Source of the DNA: Acidobacteriota bacterium
Lineage (GTDB): Bacteria; Acidobacteriota; Terriglobia; Acidiferrales; UBA7541
Reading direction: 5' to 3'
Length of the DNA stretch: 64,000 bases
NCBI GenBank assembly: GCA_013289855.1
Contig: JABCZD010000004.1
Span: 186,001 to 250,000 of the forward strand
Shown: positions 32,994 to 41,654 of the stretch, one piece after another
Position numbering within the stretch: the first letter of the stretch is position 1
Layout: each line of letters begins with the position of its first letter
Program-made: the position numbers and the translations under genes
The notes under the pieces: model-generated
The model's input: only the letters and a program-made list of their open reading frames with translations
What the model was told of the DNA's origin: nothing
The model's database searches: none

Positions 32994-34451
32994 GTGGCAC
33001 ACGCACAATCCAAGACCGTAGAACTACTGGCTCCAAAAACGACGCTCACGCCGTGCATTCTTGACGACGATCCGGAACAACTGCAAGCGTTACGCGCGCT
33101 GGTTTCCAGCATGGGCTACGACGCCATTCCCACCGCCGATCCGGAAGAGGCGTTGCAGCTGGTGCGAGTGGGCCGCTGCCGTATGGTTCTTGCGGACATG
33201 CACATGCCGGGCATGGACGGCTACGAATTTCTCGACCGTGCGTTGCGCAGTGATCCCGGCGTACATGTCATCGTGATGACCGCGGAATATACGCTGGAAT
33301 CCGCGCTCGAAGCCATTCGCCGCGGGGCCACGGACTTTCTTCCCAAGCCGGTGGACCGCATCCGCTTGAAGCGCACGCTCGATGAGGCCGCCGCGCTCTA
33401 CGATCAGCGCCGCCGCGTAAAAGCGCTGGAAGAACAATTGCTGCGCGACCTGGAATTTCACGGCATCGTCGGCAAAAGTCCCGCCATGCTGGAGGTTTTT
33501 GATTTCGCGCGCAAAGTGGCCCGCCACTACACCAACGTCCTATTAATCGGCCCCACTGGGACCGGCAAAGAACTGGTGGCCCGCGCCATTCATCAAATCA
33601 GCCCCGTGAGCCAGCAGCGCCTGGCAGTGTGCAACTGCTCCGCAATGGTCGACTCCCTGCTCGAGAGCCAGCTCTTCGGACACATGCGCGGATCATTTAC
33701 CGGCGCCACCGATACGCGCCCCGGGCTTTTCGAGTATGCCAACGGCGGCACGGTGTTTCTCGACGAGGTCGGCGAAACTTCCCTGCCCATGCAGGCGAAA
33801 CTTCTGCGCGTGATCCAGAACCGCGAAATCCAGCGCGTGGGCTCGCCCCAGGTATTGCAGGTGAACGTGCGCTTGATCGCCGCCACCAACCGCGATCTGC
33901 GCGCCGAGGTCCTCGCCGGGCGCTTTCGCGAAGATCTTTTCTACCGCTTGAGTTCCATTCAGATTCGCATACCGTCACTCGCGGAGCGCCTTGAGGATAT
34001 TCCCTTGCTGGTTCAGTTTTTCCTGAAAAAATACAACGACGCCTACGGCAAAAATATCGCTGGGCTGACGCGCCGCGCGCAAACCGTTTTATTGCAGCAC
34101 GGGTGGGCGGGCAACGTGCGCGAACTGGAAAACGTGATTTCCAGCGCCAGCATCACGGCCATGGGCGATTTCATCGACCTCGGCGACCTACCCGAGCATC
34201 TCCAGCGCCGCGGCCCGCGCGGCGGAGGCGAGGAACAGGATTGGCGGCCCTTGTCGCTCGAAGAAGTCCGCAAGGTGCATATTCAGCGCGTGCTCGATAT
34301 GTGCCAAGGCAACCGCCTGCGCTGCGCGCAAATTCTCGGCATCGGACGCACCAGTTTATACCGCTACCTTAAGCGCGATGCCGCGGCGGCAAGCGCGCCG
34401 CCACCACAGCACGTATACGTCGGCTCCGGACGCGCCACAGTCGGACGTTAA
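32994..34451 (+). CDS. sigma-54-dependent response regulator (NtrC family)
   Basis: A 485-residue regulator with a receiver domain (~17-130; acidic pocket ILDDDPE, phospho-acceptor D68 in LADMHMPG), an AAA+ domain (~157-400; Walker A GPTGTGKE, sigma-54 contact loop GSFTGA, Walker B GGTVFLDEVGE) and a Fis-type helix-turn-helix (NRLRCAQILGIGRTSLYRYLKRD). It would activate sigma-54 promoters when phosphorylated. The GTG at 32994 is chosen because the receiver fold begins soon after; a TTG at 32880 adds 38 residues of unlikely sequence. No histidine kinase is nearby, so it is an orphan here. The contact loop reads GSFTGA instead of GAFTGA. Confidence 0.92.
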   Translation: MAHAQSKTVELLAPKTTLTPCILDDDPEQLQALRALVSSMGYDAIPTADPEEALQLVRVGRCRMVLADMHMPGMDGYEFLDRALRSDPGVHVIVMTAEYTLESALEAIRRGATDFLPKPVDRIRLKRTLDEAAALYDQRRRVKALEEQLLRDLEFHGIVGKSPAMLEVFDFARKVARHYTNVLLIGPTGTGKELVARAIHQISPVSQQRLAVCNCSAMVDSLLESQLFGHMRGSFTGATDTRPGLFEYANGGTVFLDEVGETSLPMQAKLLRVIQNREIQRVGSPQVLQVNVRLIAATNRDLRAEVLAGRFREDLFYRLSSIQIRIPSLAERLEDIPLLVQFFLKKYNDAYGKNIAGLTRRAQTVLLQHGWAGNVRELENVISSASITAMGDFIDLGDLPEHLQRRGPRGGGEEQDWRPLSLEEVRKVHIQRVLDMCQGNRLRCAQILGIGRTSLYRYLKRDAAAASAPPPQHVYVGSGRATVGR

Positions 34452-35067
34452 CATTCCCTCGATAGACAATTGGCCTCTAGCAGATGCGCCGCCAGCGACT
34501 AGGTCGCGTGCGATTTGACCATATGACCTTAGCACCTAGAGATTTATCGCGCAGGCATAGAAAATGTGCCCTCGCGGCACACTGTCCCCGCTTGAAGCAA
34601 TCATGGAACTTCCGGCGGTCACGCAAGTCGCACATAATGAACGATTTCCGCTGCAGGGGGTTTGGCACGTGCGCTGCAGTATAGCCTTGCGAACTTACGT
34701 ACAAGAAGTTTCGCAACGATGCGCAGCGATCGGCCGAAGGAGTGACGAAGCCAAAAATTTGCGCGCCAGCCACGTAGAGAATATAGCGGCGGCGCCAGAC
34801 GATTCCCACCAACAGTAGTTCTTCAAGCAACCTCGAACACCCAGCCTGAATCCTCTGAAGCGCCGTGTTCCGGATTTCACCGGAACGCGGCGCTCTTTCC
34901 TCCGCATTCTGCTGCGTTCCTGCAAGACCCCGCGTCCCTGCATTCCTGCGCATTTCAGCAGCGAGAAAGGCCATCCGGCAATTCGTCGGCGACGACCTAA
35001 AGCTGCGGGCCTGTGGATATACTGCCGCGGCCAAGCAACTCGCCAATAATCACCCAGTCAGAGGCCG
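34452..35067. other. 616-bp intergenic region with a 13-bp-stem hairpin
   Basis: No credible gene is seen on either strand; the open frames have atypical composition and no family features. The main signal is a hairpin at 34861-34892. The two flanking genes converge here, so the region may simply hold terminators and decayed sequence. Confidence 0.4.
34861..34892. terminator. hairpin between convergent genes
   Basis: CGCCGTGTTCCGG (34861-34873) pairs with CCGGAACGCGGCG (34880-34892) through 13 bp with one G-T and a 6-nt loop. A pyrimidine run CTCTTTCCTCC follows on the plus strand, which is a weak match to a terminator tail. A dispersed hairpin element is the other reading. Confidence 0.4.
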
Positions 35068-35805
35068 CTAGTTGCCGCTGTTGGCGGCCACGGTGGCCGC
35101 CGCGTTGTTCGTCGCTATAGGGTTGGCCGCAGCCGCGGGTGTGTTGCTGGCCACGACGCCAGGCACGGTGATGGTGCTATCCAGGCGGGCCAGCATGCCG
35201 GTCTGCGCGGGCAGATCCACTTCTTTGCCTTTGCGAATCATGATGTACGCGGCGCTGCCGGCGATGCCGAACCCGAAGCCGCGCGCAACGTTGCTGAAGA
35301 TGGCGCCCACGAGCGCGCCGCCGCCAGTACCCAGGGATGCGCCGATCACGTCGCCCTTGAAGTCATGCTTCTCTTGCAAGACCTGGCCTTCGTCGATTTT
35401 TATGTCCTTGCGGGTGTTGGTGTCTCCGTTGCTGTGGCGTTGCTCGATGGCCAGAATGCTCATCTGGATGGGGATGATGCGGCTGTCTATTTCCATGCTG
35501 CGGAAGGTGAGATTCATGTACGCCTGGCCGCGGAAGACCGAGAACATGCGAGCTTTTTCGACAGTGCCAACGGTACCGTTGAGGCGCGTCCCCATGGGAA
35601 TCAGCAACGTGTTGCCAATAAAGACGGGTTCCGCCACGATCGCGACGAACGGGTCGCCGTCGCGGGCGCTGGAGCTGCTGATATCGGTAATGAGGTTCAG
35701 GTGCACGCGAGTTCCTTGCACCACCTGTTGCGGTTCGGCATAAGAAGCCAGCGAGGTGAACAGAAATACGACAGCAACCAAAGAAGAGAGCAAAGTCTTT
35801 TTCAC
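35068..35805 (-). CDS. secreted protein of unknown function with IPMGT-type beta domain
   Basis: A 245-residue exported protein with a signal peptide (VKKTLLSSLVAVVFLFTSLASYAEPQ). The GTG at 35805 is chosen because GGAGGA stands 6 nt ahead and the signal peptide begins there. The body has a beta-rich segment around GTRVHLNLITDISSSSARDGDPF and LLIPMGTRLNGTVGTVEKA, a glycine-rich hydrophobic segment (GASLGTGGGALVGAIFSNVARGFGFGIAGSAAYIM, ~150-185) that may insert in a membrane, and an Ala/Asn-rich tail. The IPMGT/G-TV pattern recurs in the secreted protein at 39591. Such proteins are common in acidobacteria; the function is unknown. Confidence 0.75.
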   Translation of the reverse strand: MKKTLLSSLVAVVFLFTSLASYAEPQQVVQGTRVHLNLITDISSSSARDGDPFVAIVAEPVFIGNTLLIPMGTRLNGTVGTVEKARMFSVFRGQAYMNLTFRSMEIDSRIIPIQMSILAIEQRHSNGDTNTRKDIKIDEGQVLQEKHDFKGDVIGASLGTGGGALVGAIFSNVARGFGFGIAGSAAYIMIRKGKEVDLPAQTGMLARLDSTITVPGVVASNTPAAAANPIATNNAAATVAANSGN

Positions 35806-36217
35806 GGGTAGTCCTCCTGCGCGCTTAGAAGAAGCGGGCTTAAGCCCCGTGTCGTGGGGGGACATTGCGGCGATGCCGCAATGCGAGCCGCTGGCGCAGC
35901 GGACCCGGCGTCACGTTGCGGCGTGACGCGGGCGGACGGCGGAGGAACACCATCCGTGACGAGTGTACGCGGGTTCGGCAGGCCGGAAGTATCGCGTTTC
36001 CCGAAAATGTTTACTCTCTGGGCACAAATCCGTTGCGCCGCGAAAAGACCGTCGTGGCAATTCCTGACCGGAGAATTTGCTTCCGCACGAGGAATTTCCA
36101 CAGCACCGCGTGGCACAACCACGACGATCTGGCGGGCGAGGCGCGTGACGCCGCGGGCCTGTGCTAAACTTTTGCATCGCAGTGGTGCGCTTCGCGTGCG
36201 GCTGCCGGAGAGTGGAG
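35806..36217. other. region upstream of SRP RNA with three tandem hairpins
   Basis: A 412-bp gap without a supported protein gene. It starts with three perfect hairpins in a row (35863-35929), then GC-rich sequence leading to the SRP RNA gene. Long open frames cross it on both strands but also run through the RNA gene and are taken as chance. Confidence 0.5.
35863..35929. repeat. cluster of three perfect hairpins
   Basis: Stem 1: CATTGCGGC-GAT-GCCGCAATG (35863-35883, 9 bp). Stem 2: CCGCTG-GCG-CAGCGG (35888-35902, 6 bp). Stem 3: GCGTCACG, loop TTGCGG, CGTGACGC (35908-35929, 8 bp). All are free of mismatches and are separated by only 4-5 nt. No T-run follows on either strand. Confidence 0.7.
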
Positions 36218-36313
36218 CTTCGGGCTCTGTGCGACAAGGTCCCGCGAACCCCGCCAGGCCCGGAAGGGAGCAACGGTACCGGGAACGCCTTGGGCGCCGC
36301 AGACCACCCGAAG
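36218..36313 (+). ncRNA. ffs: signal recognition particle RNA (small bacterial type)
   Basis: The conserved domain IV is plain: GCCAGGCCCGGAAGGGAGCA with the GGAA-type tetraloop and the asymmetric loop bases that bind Ffh. Helices close outward as TCCCG/CGGGA, AAGG/CCTT, TCTG/CAGA and CTTCGGG/CCCGAAG, giving a 96-nt hairpin without an Alu domain, the usual 4.5S form. It lies 88 bp before dnaX, a common arrangement. It works with Ffh in co-translational targeting to the membrane. The ends are set by pairing and may be off by a few bases. Confidence 0.93.
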
Positions 36314-36401
36314 TTCCTCTCACCGCCAGCCGGCAAGAGCATGAGGTTTCGACATTCGCTTGGAACCGTTCGCTTGAAGAGTTCGTGAGCTCCCAACAAC
36401 T

Positions 36402-38423
36402 ATGAGTACCTACCAGGTTATCGCGCGCAAATGGCGGCCGCAGACGTTTGGCGATCTCGTGGGGCAAGAGCATGTGACGGAGACGCTGAAAAACGCGATC
36501 GCGAAAGATCGCGTGGCTCATGCTTATATTTTCTCCGGCGCGCGCGGCGTGGGAAAAACCACCGCGGCGCGCATTCTGGCTAAAGCTTTAAATTGCGTGC
36601 ATGGGCCGACGGCGAGTCCCTGCGGCGTGTGCGATGCATGCAAGGACATCGCCACGGGAAATTCGCTGGACGTGATCGAGATCGACGCGGCATCGAATCG
36701 CGGCATTGACCAGATTCGCGAACTGCGCGAGATGGTGCGGTATGCGCCGGCGGCGTCGCGGCACAAAGTAGTGATTCTCGACGAAGCGCACATGTTGACA
36801 ACGGAAGCGTCGAATGCCTTGCTGAAGACTCTCGAAGAGCCACCGGACCGCGTGATCTTCGTGATGGCCACCACGCAGCCGGAAGATTTGGAAGACACCA
36901 TCCGGTCGCGCTCGCAGCATTTCCATTTTCGCGCGCTGACCTTCGCGGAAATTTCCGGACGGCTGGAACATATCGCCAGAAAAGAGAATTTAAAGATTGA
37001 AGCGGGCGCGCTGGCGGTGATTGCGCGGATGGCGGAAGGCAGTTTGCGCGACGCACTATCGCTGCTGGAGCAGGCGCGCGCGTACTGCGGCGATAAGATT
37101 CCGGACAAGGAAGTTCGCGAACTGTTGGGCGTGGTGCCGGAAGATGCGCTGGAAGAGCTGGTGAACGCCATTGCGGAAGGCTCGGCGGATCGCGCGCTCG
37201 GCCTTGTGCACCGCTTCCAGAAAGATGGGCGCAATTTACAGCATTTTTGCCGCGAGGCCATCCGGCACATCCGGAATTTGCTGATTGCGCGCGTCTCGGG
37301 AGCGGATTCGGAATTGATCGCCGCCACGGCGGACCAGCGGCCCGCGCTAGCGCGAGCCGCTGGACTTTTTGGTGAAGAAGATTTGACGCGATTCTTCCAG
37401 ATATTGTTGCAGACGGATGATAGTTTGCGGCGCGCACCCGATCCGCGGGTGCATTTGGAAATGGGTTTGCTGCGGCTGATCAACGCGGGGAGGCTTGCGC
37501 CGCTGGAAGAGTTAATGTCGGAAATGTCCGGCGGATCGCGCGGTGGTGGAGCGACGTCCGCGGGCGAGGAACGCGGAGTGGCAGGCAACGTCGCGGCAAA
37601 GAAAATGTTTGCGGAGGACGCGGGTGGTGCGACGCCCGCCGCAACTTCTGGCGTGACGACTGTCGTAAACCCGCGTGAGCAGGTGCAGACTCGCGCGATG
37701 GCGGAACTCGAGGTTGCGGCGTGGCGTCCGGAAGCGCCAAACGGCGCCGCGGCAAGAGACACGGAGCTGAAACGCGACAGCGCTGCGACCAATGGTGCGG
37801 TGAAGAGCGCGTCAGCATTTGCGGCTGCCAATGGCGACATCGCGGACGTTGCTGCGGATGACGACCCGGCGTCCGACGGAGCATTTGAGGAAAAGAAAGA
37901 TGACGCCCTGAAGGGGGTCGCTACAAATGCCGCTGCAAATTCAAGAACTATCGGCGCGACCGCTTCGGAAATGGCGGAGGGAATTTCCGCGGAGCAGGTG
38001 GCGGAAATTAAGGCGGCGATCCAGGCGGAGAAAAAATTCCTTGGGGAACTGGTGGACCAGAGCAGCCGGTGGCAGGTGGAAGGCATGGAGCTGCGGATAT
38101 TTTTCCCGGTGGAGAAACGGGCGTTCGCGGAATTACTGGAAGGACGCGAAGCGCTGGAAAAAATTCGCGCACAAGCCAGCCGGGTGCTGGGCAAGCCCGT
38201 GCGCGTCTGTGCTAAAATCGAAAGTATCGCGGCGGCTGCAGCGGCCGGCGCGGCGTCATCGTCGCCCAGTCCGGGGAGCGGCGCGGTGGTAAGCGGCACA
38301 ACGCCGCGGAATAGTTCGGGAAACGCGGAATTGCGCGCGCGGTTTGAAAGCGATCCGATGGTGCGTTCGATGCTGGATCGCTTCGGAGGAAAGATTTCGG
38401 AAGTGAAGCCGCCCGATTCGTGA
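36402..38423 (+). CDS. dnaX: DNA polymerase III subunit gamma/tau
   Basis: A 673-residue clamp-loader ATPase. Walker A GARGVGKTTAAR (K52), zinc-binding Cys 65, 74, 77 and 80 (NCVHGPTASPCGVCDAC), Walker B VVILDEAHML (~125), sensor 1 FVMATTQPEDLEDTIRSR and the SRC-like region are present in the first 370 residues. A 160-residue linker rich in Ala, Glu and Asp leads to a C-terminal domain (EKKFLGELVDQSSRWQVEGMELRIFFP) expected to contact the polymerase. No strong slippery site for making the short gamma form is seen. It follows the SRP RNA gene and precedes ybaB. Confidence 0.97.
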   Translation: MSTYQVIARKWRPQTFGDLVGQEHVTETLKNAIAKDRVAHAYIFSGARGVGKTTAARILAKALNCVHGPTASPCGVCDACKDIATGNSLDVIEIDAASNRGIDQIRELREMVRYAPAASRHKVVILDEAHMLTTEASNALLKTLEEPPDRVIFVMATTQPEDLEDTIRSRSQHFHFRALTFAEISGRLEHIARKENLKIEAGALAVIARMAEGSLRDALSLLEQARAYCGDKIPDKEVRELLGVVPEDALEELVNAIAEGSADRALGLVHRFQKDGRNLQHFCREAIRHIRNLLIARVSGADSELIAATADQRPALARAAGLFGEEDLTRFFQILLQTDDSLRRAPDPRVHLEMGLLRLINAGRLAPLEELMSEMSGGSRGGGATSAGEERGVAGNVAAKKMFAEDAGGATPAATSGVTTVVNPREQVQTRAMAELEVAAWRPEAPNGAAARDTELKRDSAATNGAVKSASAFAAANGDIADVAADDDPASDGAFEEKKDDALKGVATNAAANSRTIGATASEMAEGISAEQVAEIKAAIQAEKKFLGELVDQSSRWQVEGMELRIFFPVEKRAFAELLEGREALEKIRAQASRVLGKPVRVCAKIESIAAAAAAGAASSSPSPGSGAVVSGTTPRNSSGNAELRARFESDPMVRSMLDRFGGKISEVKPPDS

Positions 38424-38539
38424 CCATTTTCGCAGCAGGATTCGGAGCGAGTTGCGTGACGAATTTCGTAAAAAGTTTCGTGACCAAGTTCGGCGGCAAG
38501 AATCGCGCGGTTCCGGCAGGCAGAGAGGTTTAAACCAAT

Positions 38540-38866
38540 ATGGAAGTCAACGCTCTGCAACAGATGCTCTCGCGGTTGCGGCAAGTCCAGGAAGACCTGC
38601 AGCAGCAGGTGAACGCCGTGGCGGTGGAAGCGTCGGCCGGCGGCGGCATGGTCACCGTAAAGATGAATGGGCAGAAGCAGATTGTGGACGTGCGCATCGA
38701 GCCGGATGTTTTCGCCAGCAAGGATCAGGAGATGCTGCAGGATTTGATCCGCGCGGCGGTGAACGAAGCGTCGCGGCGAGTGGATGATGAGCTGGCCAGC
38801 CAGATGAAGAATATCGCGGGGACTATGCCGGGGATGGCTGGATTGAAAATTCCCGGGTTGTTTTAG
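38540..38866 (+). CDS. ybaB: YbaB/EbfC family nucleoid-associated protein
   Basis: A 108-residue DNA-binding dimer. It shows the family order: N-terminal helix MEVNALQQMLSRLRQVQEDLQQQ, beta strands VEASAGGGMVTVKMNGQKQIVDVRIEPDVF, then DQEMLQDLIRAAVNEASRRVDDELASQM and a Gly/Met-rich tail (GTMPGMAGLKIPGLF). It follows dnaX by 117 bp, the usual dnaX-ybaB pairing. In most bacteria recR comes next, but here two other genes lie between. Confidence 0.95.
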   Translation: MEVNALQQMLSRLRQVQEDLQQQVNAVAVEASAGGGMVTVKMNGQKQIVDVRIEPDVFASKDQEMLQDLIRAAVNEASRRVDDELASQMKNIAGTMPGMAGLKIPGLF

Positions 38867-39157
38867 TTTGTTCGCTGGGATTTTGTAGTTCCCTGTCTCG
38901 TTTGCTCCCCCATTTGAATCCCGAGCAGTGTGATGCCGAGAGCGGTAGCGGCTATCCCGGAATTTGCTTGCAACCACGTGAGCGGCTCGCGAAGGCGCGG
39001 GACAGCACCGGACTGCTACTTGCTGCGAACCATCTTTAGATTACTGACAAGTATTTAGCTACTTCCCGGCATCGCCCGCTATGGGCGCGCAGTGGTTTTC
39101 CTGCAAGATACCTTGAAGTTTGCGTGATGCGGATGTTTAATACGAGCAGGGGGAACC

Positions 39158-39379
39158 ATGGAAATATTGGCGGCACTGAAGCAAGAGGAAGCGAAGTTAC
39201 AACATCAGTTAACAGGAATTCGCAATGCGATTGCGGCGCTAGGGGGAAGTTTTTCCAGCGTTACGGCGCGTGGCAAGGGCGGGCGGCCCAAGCGCGTGGT
39301 TTCCGCGGCGCTGCGCGCGCATCTTTCGAAGAAGGCCAAAGAACGCTGGGCCAAGATTCGCGCGGATAAAAAGAAGTAA
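39158..39379 (+). CDS. small basic protein, possible DNA-binding, helix plus basic tail
   Basis: A 73-residue protein with an N-terminal amphipathic helix (MEILAALKQEEAKLQHQLTG) and a very basic C-terminal half (KGGRPKRVVSAALRAHLSKK, AKERWAKIRADKKK). The motif of a small residue-rich VSAALR segment followed by K-x-RWAKI recurs in small acidobacterial proteins, as far as I recall; nucleic acid binding is inferred from charge only. AGGGGG precedes the ATG by 4 nt, which supports a real gene. It is one of the two genes between ybaB and recR. Confidence 0.7.
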   Translation: MEILAALKQEEAKLQHQLTGIRNAIAALGGSFSSVTARGKGGRPKRVVSAALRAHLSKKAKERWAKIRADKKK

Positions 39380-39590
39380 CGCGCGCGTGTTTGGACGGGG
39401 CCGCTGTGGACTGCCGCACGGATCGCTGGGGAGTATGGCGACTAAGTGCATGGCGGGCAGCGGCCTTGGTATTTGCGCTAGAGTCGTTAGCGACCTCCGC
39501 TCAGCAATCCTCGGAATATCCCTGCGGATGCCATAAAGATACTCCGATCGCTGCGCAGCGCCAAAGCCATTGGAAGCCGAGGGATCCGGT

Positions 39591-40421
39591 TCAAGGCAAT
39601 ACGCGCAGGAGCATGGCGCTTCCGCTGCGAAGCTTGAGCTTGCCGGTTGGCGCGGCCAGAACGATGACGCCGAGCGGATCGGTGCGTCCGGCGTGCGTGA
39701 TGCTCACGCCTTGCATGCCGTAAACGCCGCAAGCGTCGGAAGAAAAGAGCCACAGTGCCTGCAAGCGGTCGTCGCCATCGAGCGGGCCGCGACACGGTCC
39801 GTTCGGTTGCGCCCTGACGTGCACCAAAACTCCGTTGTAGAGCGCTTTGCCCACGGGATGATTTTCGCTATCGGTGACCTCACCGCCCACGCCGTAGACG
39901 GAATCGCCGCCGATCTGAGTGCTGTCCGCCCACGGAGGTGGGGTGCCAAAGCCGTAGGTTTGGTCCGGAACTTGCGCCAGTTCGACGGTCATCGCTGAAG
40001 CGAGGGCTCGCAGATCGACGGCTATGGCGAGCTTTTGATGATCAAAGGCAAGTTGATTGAACGCAAAGGAGACGGTTTCGCCGGCGCCATTTGACGCAAG
40101 AGCGACGGACAGAATTTTCCCAGAGACCGTTGCGCCTTCAGGAATTGTGCTGCCGTTCGGTAATGGCACGGCCTGCATGATCCGCCCGCGGATGGGTTCG
40201 CCGATGCTGACGGTTTTGGCGGAGAAGCCGCGATTTAGCCGGATCGGCAAGATGGTGCCATTGGGGATTTGCAAACTGCTGGAGGGAGGTTTGACAGCCG
40301 ATGAAGCAGTGTTTGGTTGGGCACAAAGCCTCGCTGCAAAGAGAAACGGAACGAATGCCAGAACACCGGAAATAGTGAGCGTTGTGAAGCGGTTCGCTTT
40401 TCGGGAGTGAACTATGGTCAT
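39591..40421 (-). CDS. secreted hypothetical protein with IPEGT-type beta domain
   Basis: A 276-residue exported protein. The signal peptide covers ~1-35 (LTISGVLAFVPFLFAARLCAQ). The body has two related beta segments, IPNGTILPIRLNRGFSAKTVSIG and STIPEGATVSGKILSVALAS, a central domain to ~210 and a C-terminal part with two Cys (NGPCRGPLDGDDRL, SSDACGVYGM) that could form a disulphide. The IP-x-GT-x-L/V pattern is shared with the protein at 35068. It is on the strand opposite to the ybaB/recR genes around it, so it is not part of that unit. Function unknown. Confidence 0.75.
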   Translation of the reverse strand: MTIVHSRKANRFTTLTISGVLAFVPFLFAARLCAQPNTASSAVKPPSSSLQIPNGTILPIRLNRGFSAKTVSIGEPIRGRIMQAVPLPNGSTIPEGATVSGKILSVALASNGAGETVSFAFNQLAFDHQKLAIAVDLRALASAMTVELAQVPDQTYGFGTPPPWADSTQIGGDSVYGVGGEVTDSENHPVGKALYNGVLVHVRAQPNGPCRGPLDGDDRLQALWLFSSDACGVYGMQGVSITHAGRTDPLGVIVLAAPTGKLKLRSGSAMLLRVLP

Positions 40422-40637
40422 GCGTAAACTCCTATTGGTTAGGTGCTAAAAATGACCGCAGCGTTGCGAGAAAAATTTCGCCGAACTGCGGAATTCGACA
40501 GTGCGAGTCGTCCAGATTAAAAAAATGCGGAGCTGAAGCCCGGCGCCTACAAGAGTACGGAGCCGCAAACCACACCTCGGAGACGGCGATCAGCCGCGTC
40601 GTTTGCGTGTTGCGTGGTGGTGTGCTACACAAGGGGC

Positions 40638-41237
40638 ATGGCTGATTTTGCTGCTCCTGTGGAACGATTGATCGATGAATTTAAGCACCTGCCCGGGATT
40701 GGGCAGAAGACGGCGCAACGGCTGGCGTTTTATATTTTGCGTTCGACGAAAGAAGATGCGCTGGGACTGGCGGACGCAATTCGCGAGGCCAAAGACAAAA
40801 TTCGCACGTGTTCGACCTGCAACAACATTACCGATACGGATCCCTGCCTCTACTGCGTTGGGCCCACGCGCGGGAAGGCCACTATCTGCGTGGTCGAAGA
40901 AGCGCACAACATCATGGCCATTGAGAAAACGCGGGCGTACAGCGGCATGTACCACGTGCTCGGCGGCTCTTTGTCGCCATTGTCCGGACGGGGGCCGGAC
41001 CAGCTGCACATTAAATCGCTGATCGAGCGGCTGAAAGGCGGGACAGTGGAGGAGATCATCATGGCCACGAATCCCACTGCGGAGGGCGAGGCGACGGCCG
41101 TGTATCTGTCCAAATTGCTGAAACCACTAGGGGTACGGGTATCACGGATTGGCGTGGGCATACCGGTGGGGGCGGATTTGGAGTATGCGGATGAAGTGAC
41201 GATGATGAAGGCGATGGAGGGGCGGAGAGATCTATAG
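40638..41237 (+). CDS. recR: recombination mediator RecR
   Basis: A 199-residue protein of RecF-pathway repair. A helix-hairpin-helix DNA-binding segment ([21 protein letters not shown], ~14-34), a zinc site C58-x2-C61-x8-C70-x2-C73, a Toprim domain ([33 protein letters not shown]) and a C-terminal Walker-like segment ([17 protein letters not shown]) are all seen. The ATG at 40638 fits the family start; GTG codons lie in frame upstream from 40614. With RecF/RecO it loads RecA onto gapped DNA. It is 1.77 kb away from ybaB. Confidence 0.96.
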   Translation: MADFAAPVERLIDEFKHLPGIGQKTAQRLAFYILRSTKEDALGLADAIREAKDKIRTCSTCNNITDTDPCLYCVGPTRGKATICVVEEAHNIMAIEKTRAYSGMYHVLGGSLSPLSGRGPDQLHIKSLIERLKGGTVEEIIMATNPTAEGEATAVYLSKLLKPLGVRVSRIGVGIPVGADLEYADEVTMMKAMEGRRDL

Positions 41238-41654
41238 AGGTAGCCGCTACTAGTAGCTACAGGACGCTCTAGGCAAGAGATACATTTAGGTATAGAGTCT
41301 GGCGGTTGGAAGAACGCTCCCCGCAGTGAGTAGGTCCTTCCTTGTAGGTGCGTGGCGCTGAGGGTGTGCGCACTACTTCGTGGTTTTCGAAATCGTCGCG
41401 TGAGAAGTGAGAAGACGGTGGCGTTTCAGAATGGCACTTCGGGAACTATAGACGAAACACAGACCGAGAAATGATGCGGGTTGGCGTTGCTATTGCTTTA
41501 TGTCGACGGTGGCAATCGGTTGGCGGATTTGACTGGCTGAAGTAGCAGAGAGCAGCGGCTGGCCGGTTTGATCGATCAAACACGCACTGGCCTTTGGATC
41601 GCGAGACGTGGCGGTTCGCGCAGTGACAAAAAAAAACGGACGGCGGAAGCGTTT
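41238..41654. other. 417-bp intergenic region
   Basis: Apart from a short hairpin-like stretch near 41240-41265 (GTAGC/GCTAC words repeated) nothing is recognised. The frame of the downstream gene is open back to 41568, but the region before 41655 does not look like its protein. No RNA gene is seen. Confidence 0.4.

Noticed and set aside
34477..35046. 189-residue minus-strand frame in the 34.5-35 kb gap
   Set aside because: No family features, no ribosome-binding site, and it runs through a 13-bp hairpin.
35854..36405. 183-residue plus-strand frame before dnaX
   Set aside because: It covers the whole SRP RNA gene and three hairpins, so it is chance.
36524..38977. 817-residue open frame antisense to dnaX
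   Set aside because: It is a shadow of dnaX in GC-rich sequence: Ser/Arg/Ala-rich with no domain, while the plus-strand frame has all clamp-loader motifs.
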